Assembly (NCBI GenBank): GCA_001579985.1
Contig: LRSR01009958.1
Span: 1 to 32,101 of the forward strand
DNA: 32,101 nt
Reading direction: 5' to 3'
Source: Hypsibius dujardini
Taxonomy: Eukaryota; Tardigrada; Eutardigrada; Parachela; Hypsibiidae
Shown here: positions 12,124 through 21,466 of the stretch, one piece after another
Layout of the letters: every line of letters starts with the position of its first letter
Numbering within the stretch: position 1 is the stretch's first letter
The notes under the pieces: generated by a model
The model's input: only the letters and a program-made list of their open reading frames with translations
Told to the model about the DNA's origin: nothing
The model's database searches: none
Position numbers and translations under genes: made by a program

Positions 12124-12665
12124 TCAGCGGTTTTGGTCAGCGACGACGGATAAGTCTGGGTTCTTTGCGGGGTCGCTGAAGCATGCCAGACAGACCCGTT
12201 TCGGTCGATTATCCTTGTAATCGATGCCGACTTCGTGCGGCGAACAGCTACCGCAGACCGCGTACCTGGAGGATGGGAAAAATATTTTAAATGCCATGGG
12301 GCTACGCTTGGGCTGGCAATAATGAAGCTGGGAAAGGGCTGCTAATCAGGGGAACCTACCCGCATAACCGGCAGTGGTGGTACCGGCGAAAGAGACTGAA
12401 CTGCTTTCTGCAGAGTTGGCAGGAATTGACGCGGTAGTCGGGGATCCATATCGGAGCGAAGCTCAAAGGGTCCTGGGAGAACAAAAGTGCTGATGATACA
12501 AGTTGGCAGAAACGTTATCAGACAGACAGATAGACACGACAAACAGACAAGACAGACATACAGACAAGACAGACAGACAAGACAGACAGACAGACAGACA
12601 GACATACAGACAGACAAATAGACAGAGAGACACGACAAACAGACAAGACAGACATACAGACAGAC

Positions 12666-12700
<35 letters not shown>

Positions 12701-12701
12701 A

Positions 12702-12738
<37 letters not shown>

Positions 12739-14005
12739 AAGAAAGACTGAAAGACAAACGGAAAAAGTAGCATTAGAATAAAACGGCAAATGGGAATGGT
12801 AATAGGAAAACTGAAATGAAAGGCAGCAAACGGAGAATAAATCGAACCTCGGTCGTTGTACTCCTCAACTTCGCTTTTCTGGCATTTAATTTCTGACGGT
12901 CTTCCGTGGCTCGACTAATTGCTGTTATCCTATACGTATGAAAGATAGTGTTCGCAAACAATAGCAAAATCTGGGTCTTCAGACTCGGTGGCTTGGCGTA
13001 CCATGCATTGCGCTCTTCGATCGAGTGCGCCTGAAAGACAAAGGATTTCTTTGTGGAGTAAATCCCAAACTCAAGGTCCCGTTCGAAGTAGTCTGGATCA
13101 ATCAAGTGCTCCACCTACACGACATCAGACAGATGAAGCATATACAGTTTAGAACAAACATGTCAGTCAGTATGATAAAGGCTAATGTTGTTGTAGTTTC
13201 CAACTGACCCTGATTTCCGTCAACGGATACTCGGCATTGACGGTGAATTTCATGCCGGTTATCGAATCGAATTCCCCGCAAATGATCGCATCAGAACACT
13301 GAATAACAATAAACAATTATATGGAGCACAGGGTGAGTAATTATTTAAAAATTCAAACTTACCAGTAGAACAATGCGGTCTTGTGGAGCTTTTCGTGAGA
13401 GCTTCTTCAGGGTGCCGTCACGGATGAAGGTGCGGTTTGACCGGAGAAACGTGTAGCCTATGGTTCGCGCTTGATACCAGAGGAGTTTGTGGGCTTTCTC
13501 GACAGACGCCAGTGTTGTGTTGGCTTGTAACGTCACGGAGGCTACCAGTTCAAGAGCATCTAAAAGGGCAGATTTGAACAGCAAACGCATAAATCATCCA
13601 TCCTTTTCTACACATAAGAAAAGGGCCCGAACAAACCTTTTGCATTTCTCCGGTCAGGATGATCCTCTTCGGCCTCCAACGCTCTCATGTAAGTGGCCAG
13701 TAAAAGAGGATATCTTGGTAGTCGCTGGATGGGCTTGTGAAAGTATTCCACTAGTGGTATTTTCTTGCATACAGGCGAAGCCTAAAGAAAATCAAGCAAT
13801 GAGAAATCAAGACTATCCCAGCTAATAAGAACACAAACAGACAAATAGACGGAACGACGTTGAAATGAACAAACAAGTTGACAGGTAGCTAAACAGACAG
13901 GCAGGCAGACAGACATGCAAACAGACAGACAGACAAACATGCAGGCAGGCAGACAGACATGCAGACAAACATGCAGACAAACAGACAGACATGCAGACAG
14001 ACATG

Positions 14006-14045
<40 letters not shown>

Positions 14046-14683
14046 TAGACAGACAAGTAAAAAAATACCAGACAAGTTAGGCACAGGAAATCGAACAACT
14101 TCAATGGGCCGTACCTCAAATTTGGCCACCATATCGGCAAAATTCGGGTACTTCCGCAACAGGCTTTGATAGGTGTCAATGAGCCGTTCGAAATCGTTGA
14201 CATAATGGACGTAGAGCAGCAACACTTTGCCTTTTTTGAGAAATACCGGCGCGATCAGTCGTTCCGTTGAGTACACTTCCAGGTGTGCTTGCAAATCCTC
14301 ATAAATATCCACGCATAGTTTCTCGAGCTGCGGCAGACCCCTCAACAGTAATGTTATATCTTCCGGTGGGATTGACCCTTGCACTGCGGCCGGAAATTCT
14401 ACCAGCAACAATCGAAGGCTTTGCAGGTATTTATATTCTGTTTCGACGATCTCAGTTGCCACTTTATAAGCCTAAACAACAAACAGAACAACCGATAAAG
14501 GACCGACAAACATGATGAATCGAGAAATAAAATGGATTAACCTTCAGGCTTCATTGAACAATATCAAGCACACAGACACAGACAGAGACACTTACACACA
14601 TCCAGACAGACGTGGACGGACACTCAGACAGACAAACAGACAGACAGACACTAACAGCCGACAGGCACATAAACAGACAGCCG

Positions 14684-14729
<46 letters not shown>

Positions 14730-16593
14730 AAAAAGACAAACGGACATAGAGACCAACAGAGAGAAAGGCATACAGAGAGACAAGCATGAAAGCCAAAACT
14801 GAAACAACCAAGTAATCCGACAGCAAGTGAGAGTAAAATTAATACAAAATTTAATTGTACCTTATCGGACGGGACTGCTGTAGCAAGCGTTCGTTCCCCT
14901 TCCCCATTCCCCAATCCATGGCTCGATTTTTCACTATCTGTCGAGCTAATCGTTGCGTTACTGATCATCGAGGTCCGTATCGAGTGCTCCTGCTCAGTTC
15001 GCGCAGCCGCAATATCCGCCTCCGTGACCCCCATGAAGAGATCTCGCTCGTCCGAATGCAAATCCAACCGCTCGATCGATTGATTAACCGTATCCACCAC
15101 GCTGTACGCGTCGGCGTGTCCTTCCACAACAACAACAACACTGACATCTTCGCGATTCAAAACTTCCACTGAATCGCAGTTGGAAAGTTGGTTTATTGAC
15201 ACCGGTTCTTCGTCCCTCCTTGCATCGCAAGACTGATAAGAGGAGGAGGTCGAAACTGACGATGTCGCGGCAGCGGCACTCGAAGCGTGACTCAAGTTCG
15301 ACAACGCCGCTGTCGGGGTTGGCGAAGTGCAGGAAGCAACCGGCGCGAATTTCCGTTTAGCCTCAGCGAAAGCACTGCCACATTCCAGTCCAACTTCAGC
15401 CGGTTCCACCACTTTGGAGGGGCTCTTTGAGACGTGACTAGTGAAGAAGGACGTCTTTGAGGTGTGCATTTTCTTGCGAGAATTTTTCCTTGTGTTACCG
15501 GTCACCTGCAAACGAAATGGAATTAATGTCGATGCCATTATCGAAAATCGTGCAAAAGATCTTGTGATTATTCGAGATGCTGATAAGAAAATGGTCAGAC
15601 AAAACAGCGGTAAGCTTTGGTAGTTGATCGGGAAAACAACGTAAACAGAAAACAAAACTGAATCTGAAACTGAAACAGAAAAACGTTCAGAAATTAAATT
15701 AACAAACTCAATTTTTTCTCGTTTAGTCTAAAGAAGAAACTTAAACTAATTAATACTTCGGTTTACTTTTTCAGACTTAAAATTAGTTCAATAACAGAAT
15801 AACTTCAAATCAAACTACTAGACTGTCAAGCTTAATTATTGCAAGAAAAGAAACTGAACCAAAAAATTATTAGTAACCAATTTTCATTAGACTAAGAAAC
15901 AAATTACCGTAGTTAACAAATAAATAATAACTATTTTGTGATTGACGTGACACGTGCGGTCAATCGAACAATCAATCACTCGTATACTCTGACAGAAGCA
16001 AACAAAGAGTGTGACTGTTCAAATGTATGCAAACAGAATGTACCTTGATTGACGAAATTTAACTAGTGCAACGATAACTCTCAAGACATTTTTTTCATGC
16101 ATATTTCATACCATTTAGACAATTTAAATCAGTTGAAGAAGAAGCCACACCGGGCAAAACTAATTCTCTAAACGTTGTTGGAAACTCAATCAAGCCAATC
16201 AATCTAAGCATGCCCGGATTAAATGTGAACTTTTTATCCAATCAAATAATCACTCAATCAAGCGCATGCCTTGCCTACCGAATGGACCGTAGCATCAGGC
16301 AGACTCGAACGTCTTCCCGTTGCTGTCTTTCCCGCAACCGGCATCTTCTGACTCGCTGTTTCCCCGAGATAACTTTTAAATCCATTTGATGACGCAGATG
16401 CCTTGTAAAAAAACTGCGGCTCCGCCCGCGCTTCCGTGTCGAATGGGCTGGAAATAATAGCAGCAACAGGAGGAGGAGGAGGAGGAGGAGGAGGTGCGTC
16501 CTCGTCGGATAGAGGCGCAACAAGTTGCCTGCTCTCCTTCGCGGATAACTTTACCAGCTTCGGTTTCGGTGGGACCGCGGGTTTGGCTGTCAT
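12124..16593 (-). CDS. FGD-like RhoGEF with DH, PH and FYVE domains
   Basis: Predicted guanine nucleotide exchange factor for Rho-family GTPases (FGD proteins act on Cdc42), recruited to PI3P membranes. Exons: 16593-16279, 15505-14861, 14471-14115, 13781-13637, 13559-13363, 13298-13209, 13114-13002, 12929-12848, 12472-12360, 12265-12124, giving 732 residues in phase throughout. Residues 1-320 are low complexity with a nine-proline run. The DH domain (about 321-510) starts [15 protein letters not shown] and holds the conserved [14 protein letters not shown] spans about 534-640, ending in the NAW helix. FYVE spans about 649-720, with [14 protein letters not shown] and KRVCLAC, so all PI3P-binding motifs are present. 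FGD1-FGD6 carry a second PH after FYVE; here the frame stops soon after it. The ATG at 16593 is the first in frame, but the frame is open upstream to a possible acceptor near 16675, so more 5' exons may exist. Confidence 0.9.
12520..12765. repeat. CAGA array in a RhoGEF intron
   Basis: It fills most of the intron 12473-12847 between the PH and FYVE exons. It consists of CAGACAGA units with ACAAGACAGA interruptions that themselves recur (about 12535-12580 resembles 12635-12660), suggesting segmental duplication inside the array. It reads CTGT on the gene's sense strand. Confidence 0.92.
13840..14060. repeat. CAGA array in a RhoGEF intron
   Basis: It lies in the intron 13782-14114 that splits the DH domain. 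A pure core near 14008-14045 is flanked by ATGCAGACAAAC-type units, and it starts about 50 bases from the donor on the sense (minus) strand. Confidence 0.92.
14560..14790. repeat. CAGA array in a RhoGEF intron
   Basis: It lies in the intron 14472-14860. A pure CAGA core near 14682-14728 is flanked by degenerate units. Confidence 0.92.
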
Positions 16594-17326
16594 GTTCTGT
16601 CCGGAAATCAACAGACGCGGGATGTCGTCCGAAGGAATTCGGAGAATACCAAAGTGACAAGGGCGATTCGGGCTAAAACGACGAATAATTGACGAATAAA
16701 ATTTTGCCGAATTTCCGCTCTCTCTCTGACCTTAAAGATAAAAGAAACCTTTCCCGCGCAGGTTTTTTTCTAAAAGTTTAGAATGATGAGACGCATGCTG
16801 TAACTGTAATGTTGATTGTAGAATAATTCTCATATCGGATAACAGAATTTACACAATCACGCTCCCAGAAAAACGCGTGATAGAGTAGGATGAATCACCC
16901 ATTCTTTTACAGAGAATGAGTCACGTCAGCAGTTTTGATTGATCGATTTCAATGTCAATAAAAATATGTGGTAAATAAAGACAAAAACCAACCCTGTGTA
17001 TGATTGTTTGATTGAATGATTGTCACGACTAGCAACTTTGTGTAAAAATCAATCAAATCAAGAGAAGAGAAGACAGCTGTTCCATTTCTACTTATGTTCT
17101 TGCAAGGCAGTCCTAAATCAATCAATCGATCGCCTTGATTGCATCTCGATTCTGGATTCTGCCATTCTGGAGCTGGCAAACACGCATTGAAATAAATTGA
17201 ATTCCCCCCAAGCCTTTCAAGTTTCAAGAAGACTAACTATCTTTCATTTTCTCCTTCTCTCGTCTGGAGTTGAATCCTATCCCGATTTGATTTATATTCG
17301 TAATATTTCTCACATTCTTTTCAACT
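16594..17326. other. divergent promoter region between the RhoGEF gene and RNF7
   Basis: About 730 bases separate two start codons facing away from each other. The stretch is AT-rich, with several TTGATTGA/TCAATCAA runs (about 16935, 17005-17015, 17045-17055 and 17117-17130). No TATA box could be assigned with confidence. The RhoGEF frame stays open to about 16675, so part of this may be an N-terminal exon of that gene. Confidence 0.5.
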
Positions 17327-17940
17327 ATGGATGTGCAATTGGAAGAAGCCTCTGGTGGCAAGTCTGCTGTTGGGTACGTACCGATGATGGAGGAGCCGGA
17401 CGGTGATGCGCCATTCCTGCCTGCCGCCTCGATTACCGTGAAGAAATTCAATCCGGTCTTCTTCTGGAGCTGGGACGTGCAGTCAGACAACTGCGCGATC
17501 TGCCGTGTCATGCTGATGGAGCCGTGTCTCAACTGTCAAGTCTCCAACAAGACGGCCTGCGTCGGTGAGTGTCTAGCAGACTGGTACTGCGTCCCTTGAT
17601 TGATTGAGCTTTTTGAAGTAATTTTGCCGCAGCTGTGCTTGATTGATGTATTGAGGAATAATACAATGTTTTTCATTTTTCCTTACCAGTATTGATTTTT
17701 CTTACGCCGTTTGGGTTATTTTGGTAGTTTATCATATCATTTACATTCAAAAAAATTGCGCGTTCTCTCTTTTTTAACGAATTGCGTGCTGTCTGGTTGC
17801 TTACAGTCGTCTGGGGAGAGTGCAACCATGCCTTCCATAACTGCTGCATGTCACAGTGGATCAAGAATGCCACGGCCACCGCGGGATCCAAGTGTCCGCT
17901 CTGCCAAGCGGAATGGGTCATTCATCGTGTCGGAAACTGA
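17327..17940 (+). CDS. RNF7: RING-box protein 2 (RNF7/RBX2), cullin-RING ligase subunit
   Basis: The RING subunit of cullin-based ubiquitin ligases; RNF7-type proteins pair mainly with Cul5 and recruit the E2 enzyme. Two exons, 17327-17564 and 17807-17940 (TGA), join in phase to give 123 residues. The N-terminal tail is acidic. The cullin-binding strand is KKFNPVFFWSWDV. The zinc ligands follow as CAIC, CLNC, WGECNHAFHNCCMSQWI and CPLCQAEWVIHRVGN. The sequences WSWDV, VVWGECNH and CPLCQ resemble RNF7 rather than RBX1 (AWDI, AWGVCNH, CPLD). An insertion of about four residues (NATATAGSK) before CPLC lengthens the RING loop compared with human RNF7. It converges on PDCD2 and is divergent from the RhoGEF gene. 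The RING-box call is firm; RNF7 over RBX1 is very likely. Confidence 0.94.
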
Positions 17941-18179
17941 CCACTTCTTCCGCTCTTTCATATTACCATATTATTGTTTTTCACCTTTATCCCCCAACAT
18001 AATGGTTCTGACTTTCTAAATCTCCCCTATGGATTCTTTCACCCTCCCGCAGAAGAAGCTTCTAGTGTAAATCAGCACAAAGTGTTGCCTTTTTTAAATT
18101 AGTATGTCCCACGGACAGTCCCATGGTGTCTCTCGCAACAAGTTTGTGTTTATTCGAATTAGAAGTGACTGTAGTAAAG

Positions 18180-18185
18180 TTTATT
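18180..18185 (-). promoter_or_regulatory. AATAAA polyadenylation signal of PDCD2
   Basis: On the minus strand the hexamer AATAAA follows the PDCD2 stop codon TAG (18188-18186) with no base between. A second AATAAA lies about 30 bases further on (18154-18149). Either would give a very short 3' UTR. Confidence 0.6.
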
Positions 18186-20024
18186 CTAGTCTGATTCATC
18201 CCCATCGTCGGTCTCCATGCGATTCACGGCCGCTTCCAGACACTGAACCCACGCAAATTCCGGCTGATACTTGATCGCAGCGTCGTGGCAGTTTCTCTGG
18301 CAGGTGTAAACCAAAATGGTCCCGAAATCCAATCCCTCCGTCATCGTCTCCTCCTGCTGGAGGCTGTTGAGAAGCTGCGGCATCACCTGGAATTCGAAGG
18401 ACCGCGCTGAGCCGCAACGGCATCGCGGAATGTTCTGCGGTGTCGGGACGTGCTGGTTGGAGATGAGGAGCGGGCTGCCACCGCGATTGTACCGCAGCAC
18501 CTGTTCGGCGTTCTCGCGTACTCGTTTGTGGAACTGACGAAAGGCCTTGTCTTGTGCGCCGCCGCAGAAAGTTTCCAGCTCTTCGACCGAAGTGTCGTTC
18601 AATGTGGGTTTATTGTTAAGGAGAGTCTTCTGAAAGTCCAGCAGTCGTTCGTCATCCGGTCGCTCATCCGCCGCATCTGTTCCAGCAGACAAGTAAAAAA
18701 CTAAGTAAATTATCCAGCAGTCGTTCGAATTTAAACTAAATTAAAAATAAAAGGCCTATTTCTAAATCGCTATTTAAATTAATCTAAAAAAATTAGGAAT
18801 AGTCCTAAACGATTCCGATTAGTGAAAGCGAAGTTATAGGAGAATCTAATTTCATTCATGACTAACCGTCCAATTCTTCCGGCTCGCGCACAATCTCAAA
18901 CTCCGCAAAAATCGCCGGTGTCTTCATATCCTTCCCCTTAGAAACCGCAGCATCGTCCCTAACTCCCGGGCATTCCTCCTTGTGTCCACTTCGCCAGGCT
19001 AACAGCTGATGCACCCGGCCGCAGTAGAAAACTTTCTTGCAGGACGCGCAGGTGTTTGGCGCCAGACATCCGCACACCGCACACAGCGGCTGCTTCACTT
19101 CCGGGTCCTTGGCATGCTCCTGCCAGTCGGACGGCTCCGAGCTATAGAAGTCATTCGCACGTGGCAAGCAACACCGGAAGACTCGAAGCGCACTGCAAGC
19201 TCCCGATTTCATGCAGGCACTTTTGCGGCAGGCAAACACGAAAATTGTACGGTGAAAGCCTGCAAAGCGATAATTCAAGCATCCTGAATATCGTTTCGTT
19301 GATTGATGGATTGATTGACAGCCTGTTAATGAATTAACATTTCGGTTTAACATTAATTCGTCGCGCAAGCACAATTCACAACGATCTGAATGTAACAAAT
19401 CGCAAACAAGCAGAAAATCTATTCAAAATTAGAATCATAACACATATATTTGTATTTGTAACAAAACGTCTAGTTCACGAAAGGACTCTTAGGTTGATTG
19501 ATTCAAACATATGGAATATCGTTCCGTTGATTGATGGATTGATTGACATCGTGTTAATGGACTAATATTTCGATTTGACATTAATTCATCCCGCAAGCAC
19601 AATTCACAATCAACTGAATAAAACAGATCGCAAACAAGCAGAAAATGTATTCAAAATTAGAATCATAACAAACATATTTGTATTTGTAGCAAAACGTCTA
19701 GTTCACAGAAGGACTCTTTGGTTGATTGATTTTTTAATCATTAAGTGGACAAGTCGGTCACTCGGTGGATGGATTGATTGATTGAGTGACAGAAATTGCT
19801 TCAATATTTTTCCTACCAGCAGGATCATCGGGGTGATAGGCATAAATCTGCATAAGAAAGGACGTCGGTTCCTGGCATACTCCGCACTGAATGTCTGCCG
19901 GAAGCGGCAACGAATGGATGTCCAACCACGCGGGAAACCCTCCGACTTTGCTGGGGAAATAGCGATGGTGCAGCTTCCAGTGCGGCACCGATTCTAAATA
20001 TCCCAAATCGACTTCCTCCATCAT
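18186..20024 (-). CDS. PDCD2: programmed cell death protein 2 homologue (PDCD2)
   Basis: PDCD2 family proteins are adaptors/chaperones for ribosomal protein uS5 (RPS2) in 40S assembly. Exons 20024-19817, 19259-18867 and 18676-18186 (TAG) join in phase to give 363 residues (human about 344). The N-terminal part shows the TYPP-like region (HRYFPSKVGGFPAWL, CGVCQEPTSFLMQIYAY, then FHRTIFVFACR). A MYND zinc finger has ligands at about C129, C132, C140, C143, C149, H153, H162 and C166. The C-terminal PDCD2_C domain includes VLRYNRGGSPLLIS, CRCGSARSFEFQVMPQLLN and YTCQRNC. Two ATGs stand side by side at the start (20024 and 20021); the upstream frame is closed by a stop near 20042. Intron 1 holds a 228-bp tandem duplication. 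The gene is convergent with RNF7 and divergent from MAN1. Confidence 0.95.
19286..19730. repeat. 228-bp tandem duplication in PDCD2 intron 1
   Basis: Copy 1 starts at 19286 and copy 2 at 19514; both begin GAATATCGTT and run through matching landmarks such as GCACAATTCACAA, ATCGCAAACAAGCAGAAAAT and AAAACGTCTAGTTCAC. Copies differ by scattered substitutions and small indels (roughly 10%). Copy 2 fades near 19730. Each copy contains TTGATTGATGGATTGATTGACA. Confidence 0.92.
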
Positions 20025-21466
20025 CACTATCGGCAACGATTAAAAAAAAGATTCAAATATAGAAATTGGTCTAATCGAAGCGCCGCAGAACGTTGGCTGG
20101 GAGAACTTTCCAATCACCGGAAATGAGTTGCGAAATACCCAACCCCCTAAAGGGGGGGAGAGCCCCTATAGGGGTATAGGGGGAGAGCAGAAAAGCGTAG
20201 TCAAATCTGGAGCTGGGCGTGTGCAAGTCTGCTGATTGATCGATTGAGAATTTGGTCCAACAAAATAGGTGGGACTGAATCCTATGCAGTTCTCAGCCCA
20301 ATAAACGTACATAAGGTGTTACTCCTACTCGGCGCAAGCCATTAAAATCCAAGGAAATGCAAATCAAGGACAGAGCGCTTCGCTGCGCGTTGATCGCAAA
20401 ATCTCCCCGCCTTCAGGACTTTACCTTGTCTGCTTTTCTCAGCTCTCGTCAAAATCAACCGCATCCCATTCCCGACGGAGATTATAGAGATTTCCGGCAC
20501 TTTTGTTGGTTGATTCACGGAGAATACATATTTTAATCGTAAGTTTGAAGCAGAAATTATCCCCCACACGACCGGAGAAAGATGTTCTCCGCATTCTCCG
20601 CATGCTCCGATCCGGAGAAACCGGATTAATCCATACTTTGATCGGAGCGATTATCCGTGTTTCATTGCACTTTCAGGCATCATTTTGACCGACGTGCCGC
20701 TGAAGAAGGTTTCAGATTATACTTCCGCGCTTTCCCGGCTGACATTGGGAATCTTTTTTGAGGTAGGTCCACGCTGTTGCATTGTTTCGCATGAAGTATT
20801 ATACATCTTTTTTTTACCAATAAAATGTGGTGGCAACGACAATCAGTTGCTGGAATGTGAGGGTGACGGTTATTTTGGTCGTTCGACGAGAAATTTTTAG
20901 ACGATTTTTGGGTACCTTCATGGAGAATGGCTTTCTGTACCAAGTTCTGGCGTGGTTCTGTTGCCACCGCTTAGTAACTTTTTCAATCAATCAATCAATC
21001 AACAACTAGCACTAATGAATTGCAACCGCGGTTGCAACTTATTAAACCCGCTGTTGCAACCGAACCGTGCCAACATTGTGTACAATAAATTAGTCGTCGC
21101 CTTGCCGGCAGGACAAAAGTGGTCCAATGGAGGATACTCGCTTCGTATTTCAAAGACATTAGTTTTAAATCAAACAGTTAATGAATCAAGAAGGCGACTG
21201 ATATGGGGCTCTCCTGTCTGTTGATCGATAGATCAATCAATCAATAAACTAATCAATCAAAATGCGCTAATGTTCGTCCATTGATGGGTTGATTGATTGT
21301 CGCGGTACTTGAGCTGACTTGACTTAAATTCCGAAGGTGGAGGAACCAGTGCGGCTGCAAGTATGAAAATTTCCGTTATTGCATTGGTGTTCTATCTCAT
21401 ACGTATGTTGTTTCTCATCGGCTAAACTTAACCTTTTTTTCTGTCATTTTAGACCTAACTGTCGAG
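20025..21466. other. divergent spacer between PDCD2 and MAN1
   Basis: About 1.4 kb between opposing start codons. It holds a G/C palindrome cluster at 20143-20174, TTGA/TCAA runs near 20985-21003 and 21228-21300, and signals that could belong to a spliced MAN1 5' leader: a possible donor near 20539, an exon-like block at 20677-20762, a possible donor near 21360, and a good acceptor (TCATTTTAG) ending at 21452, just before the MAN1 start. No known protein family was recognised. Confidence 0.5.
20143..20174. repeat. paired C/G palindromes upstream of PDCD2
   Basis: Two small inverted repeats lie side by side: CCCCCT-AA-AGGGGG at 20143-20156 and the perfect 12-bp palindrome CCCCTATAGGGG at 20163-20174. 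More G runs follow to about 20183. They lie about 120-150 bases upstream of the PDCD2 start. Confidence 0.85.

Noticed and set aside
12520-12765. Possible CRISPR-like array of repeats
   Set aside because: The unit is a 4-base microsatellite with irregular interruptions. There are no unique spacers of constant length, and the locus is an animal intron.
1943-14807. Long frames reading CLSVCLSV or TDRQTDRQ, which look like Cys-rich or repetitive proteins
   Set aside because: CTGT repeats contain no stop codon in any frame, so long open frames arise automatically. They lie in introns and spacers and show no family similarity.
20567-20625. GGAGAA/TTCTCC inverted motifs resembling heat shock elements
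   Set aside because: The spacing between GAA and TTC is five bases, not two, so it does not fit the heat shock element rule.
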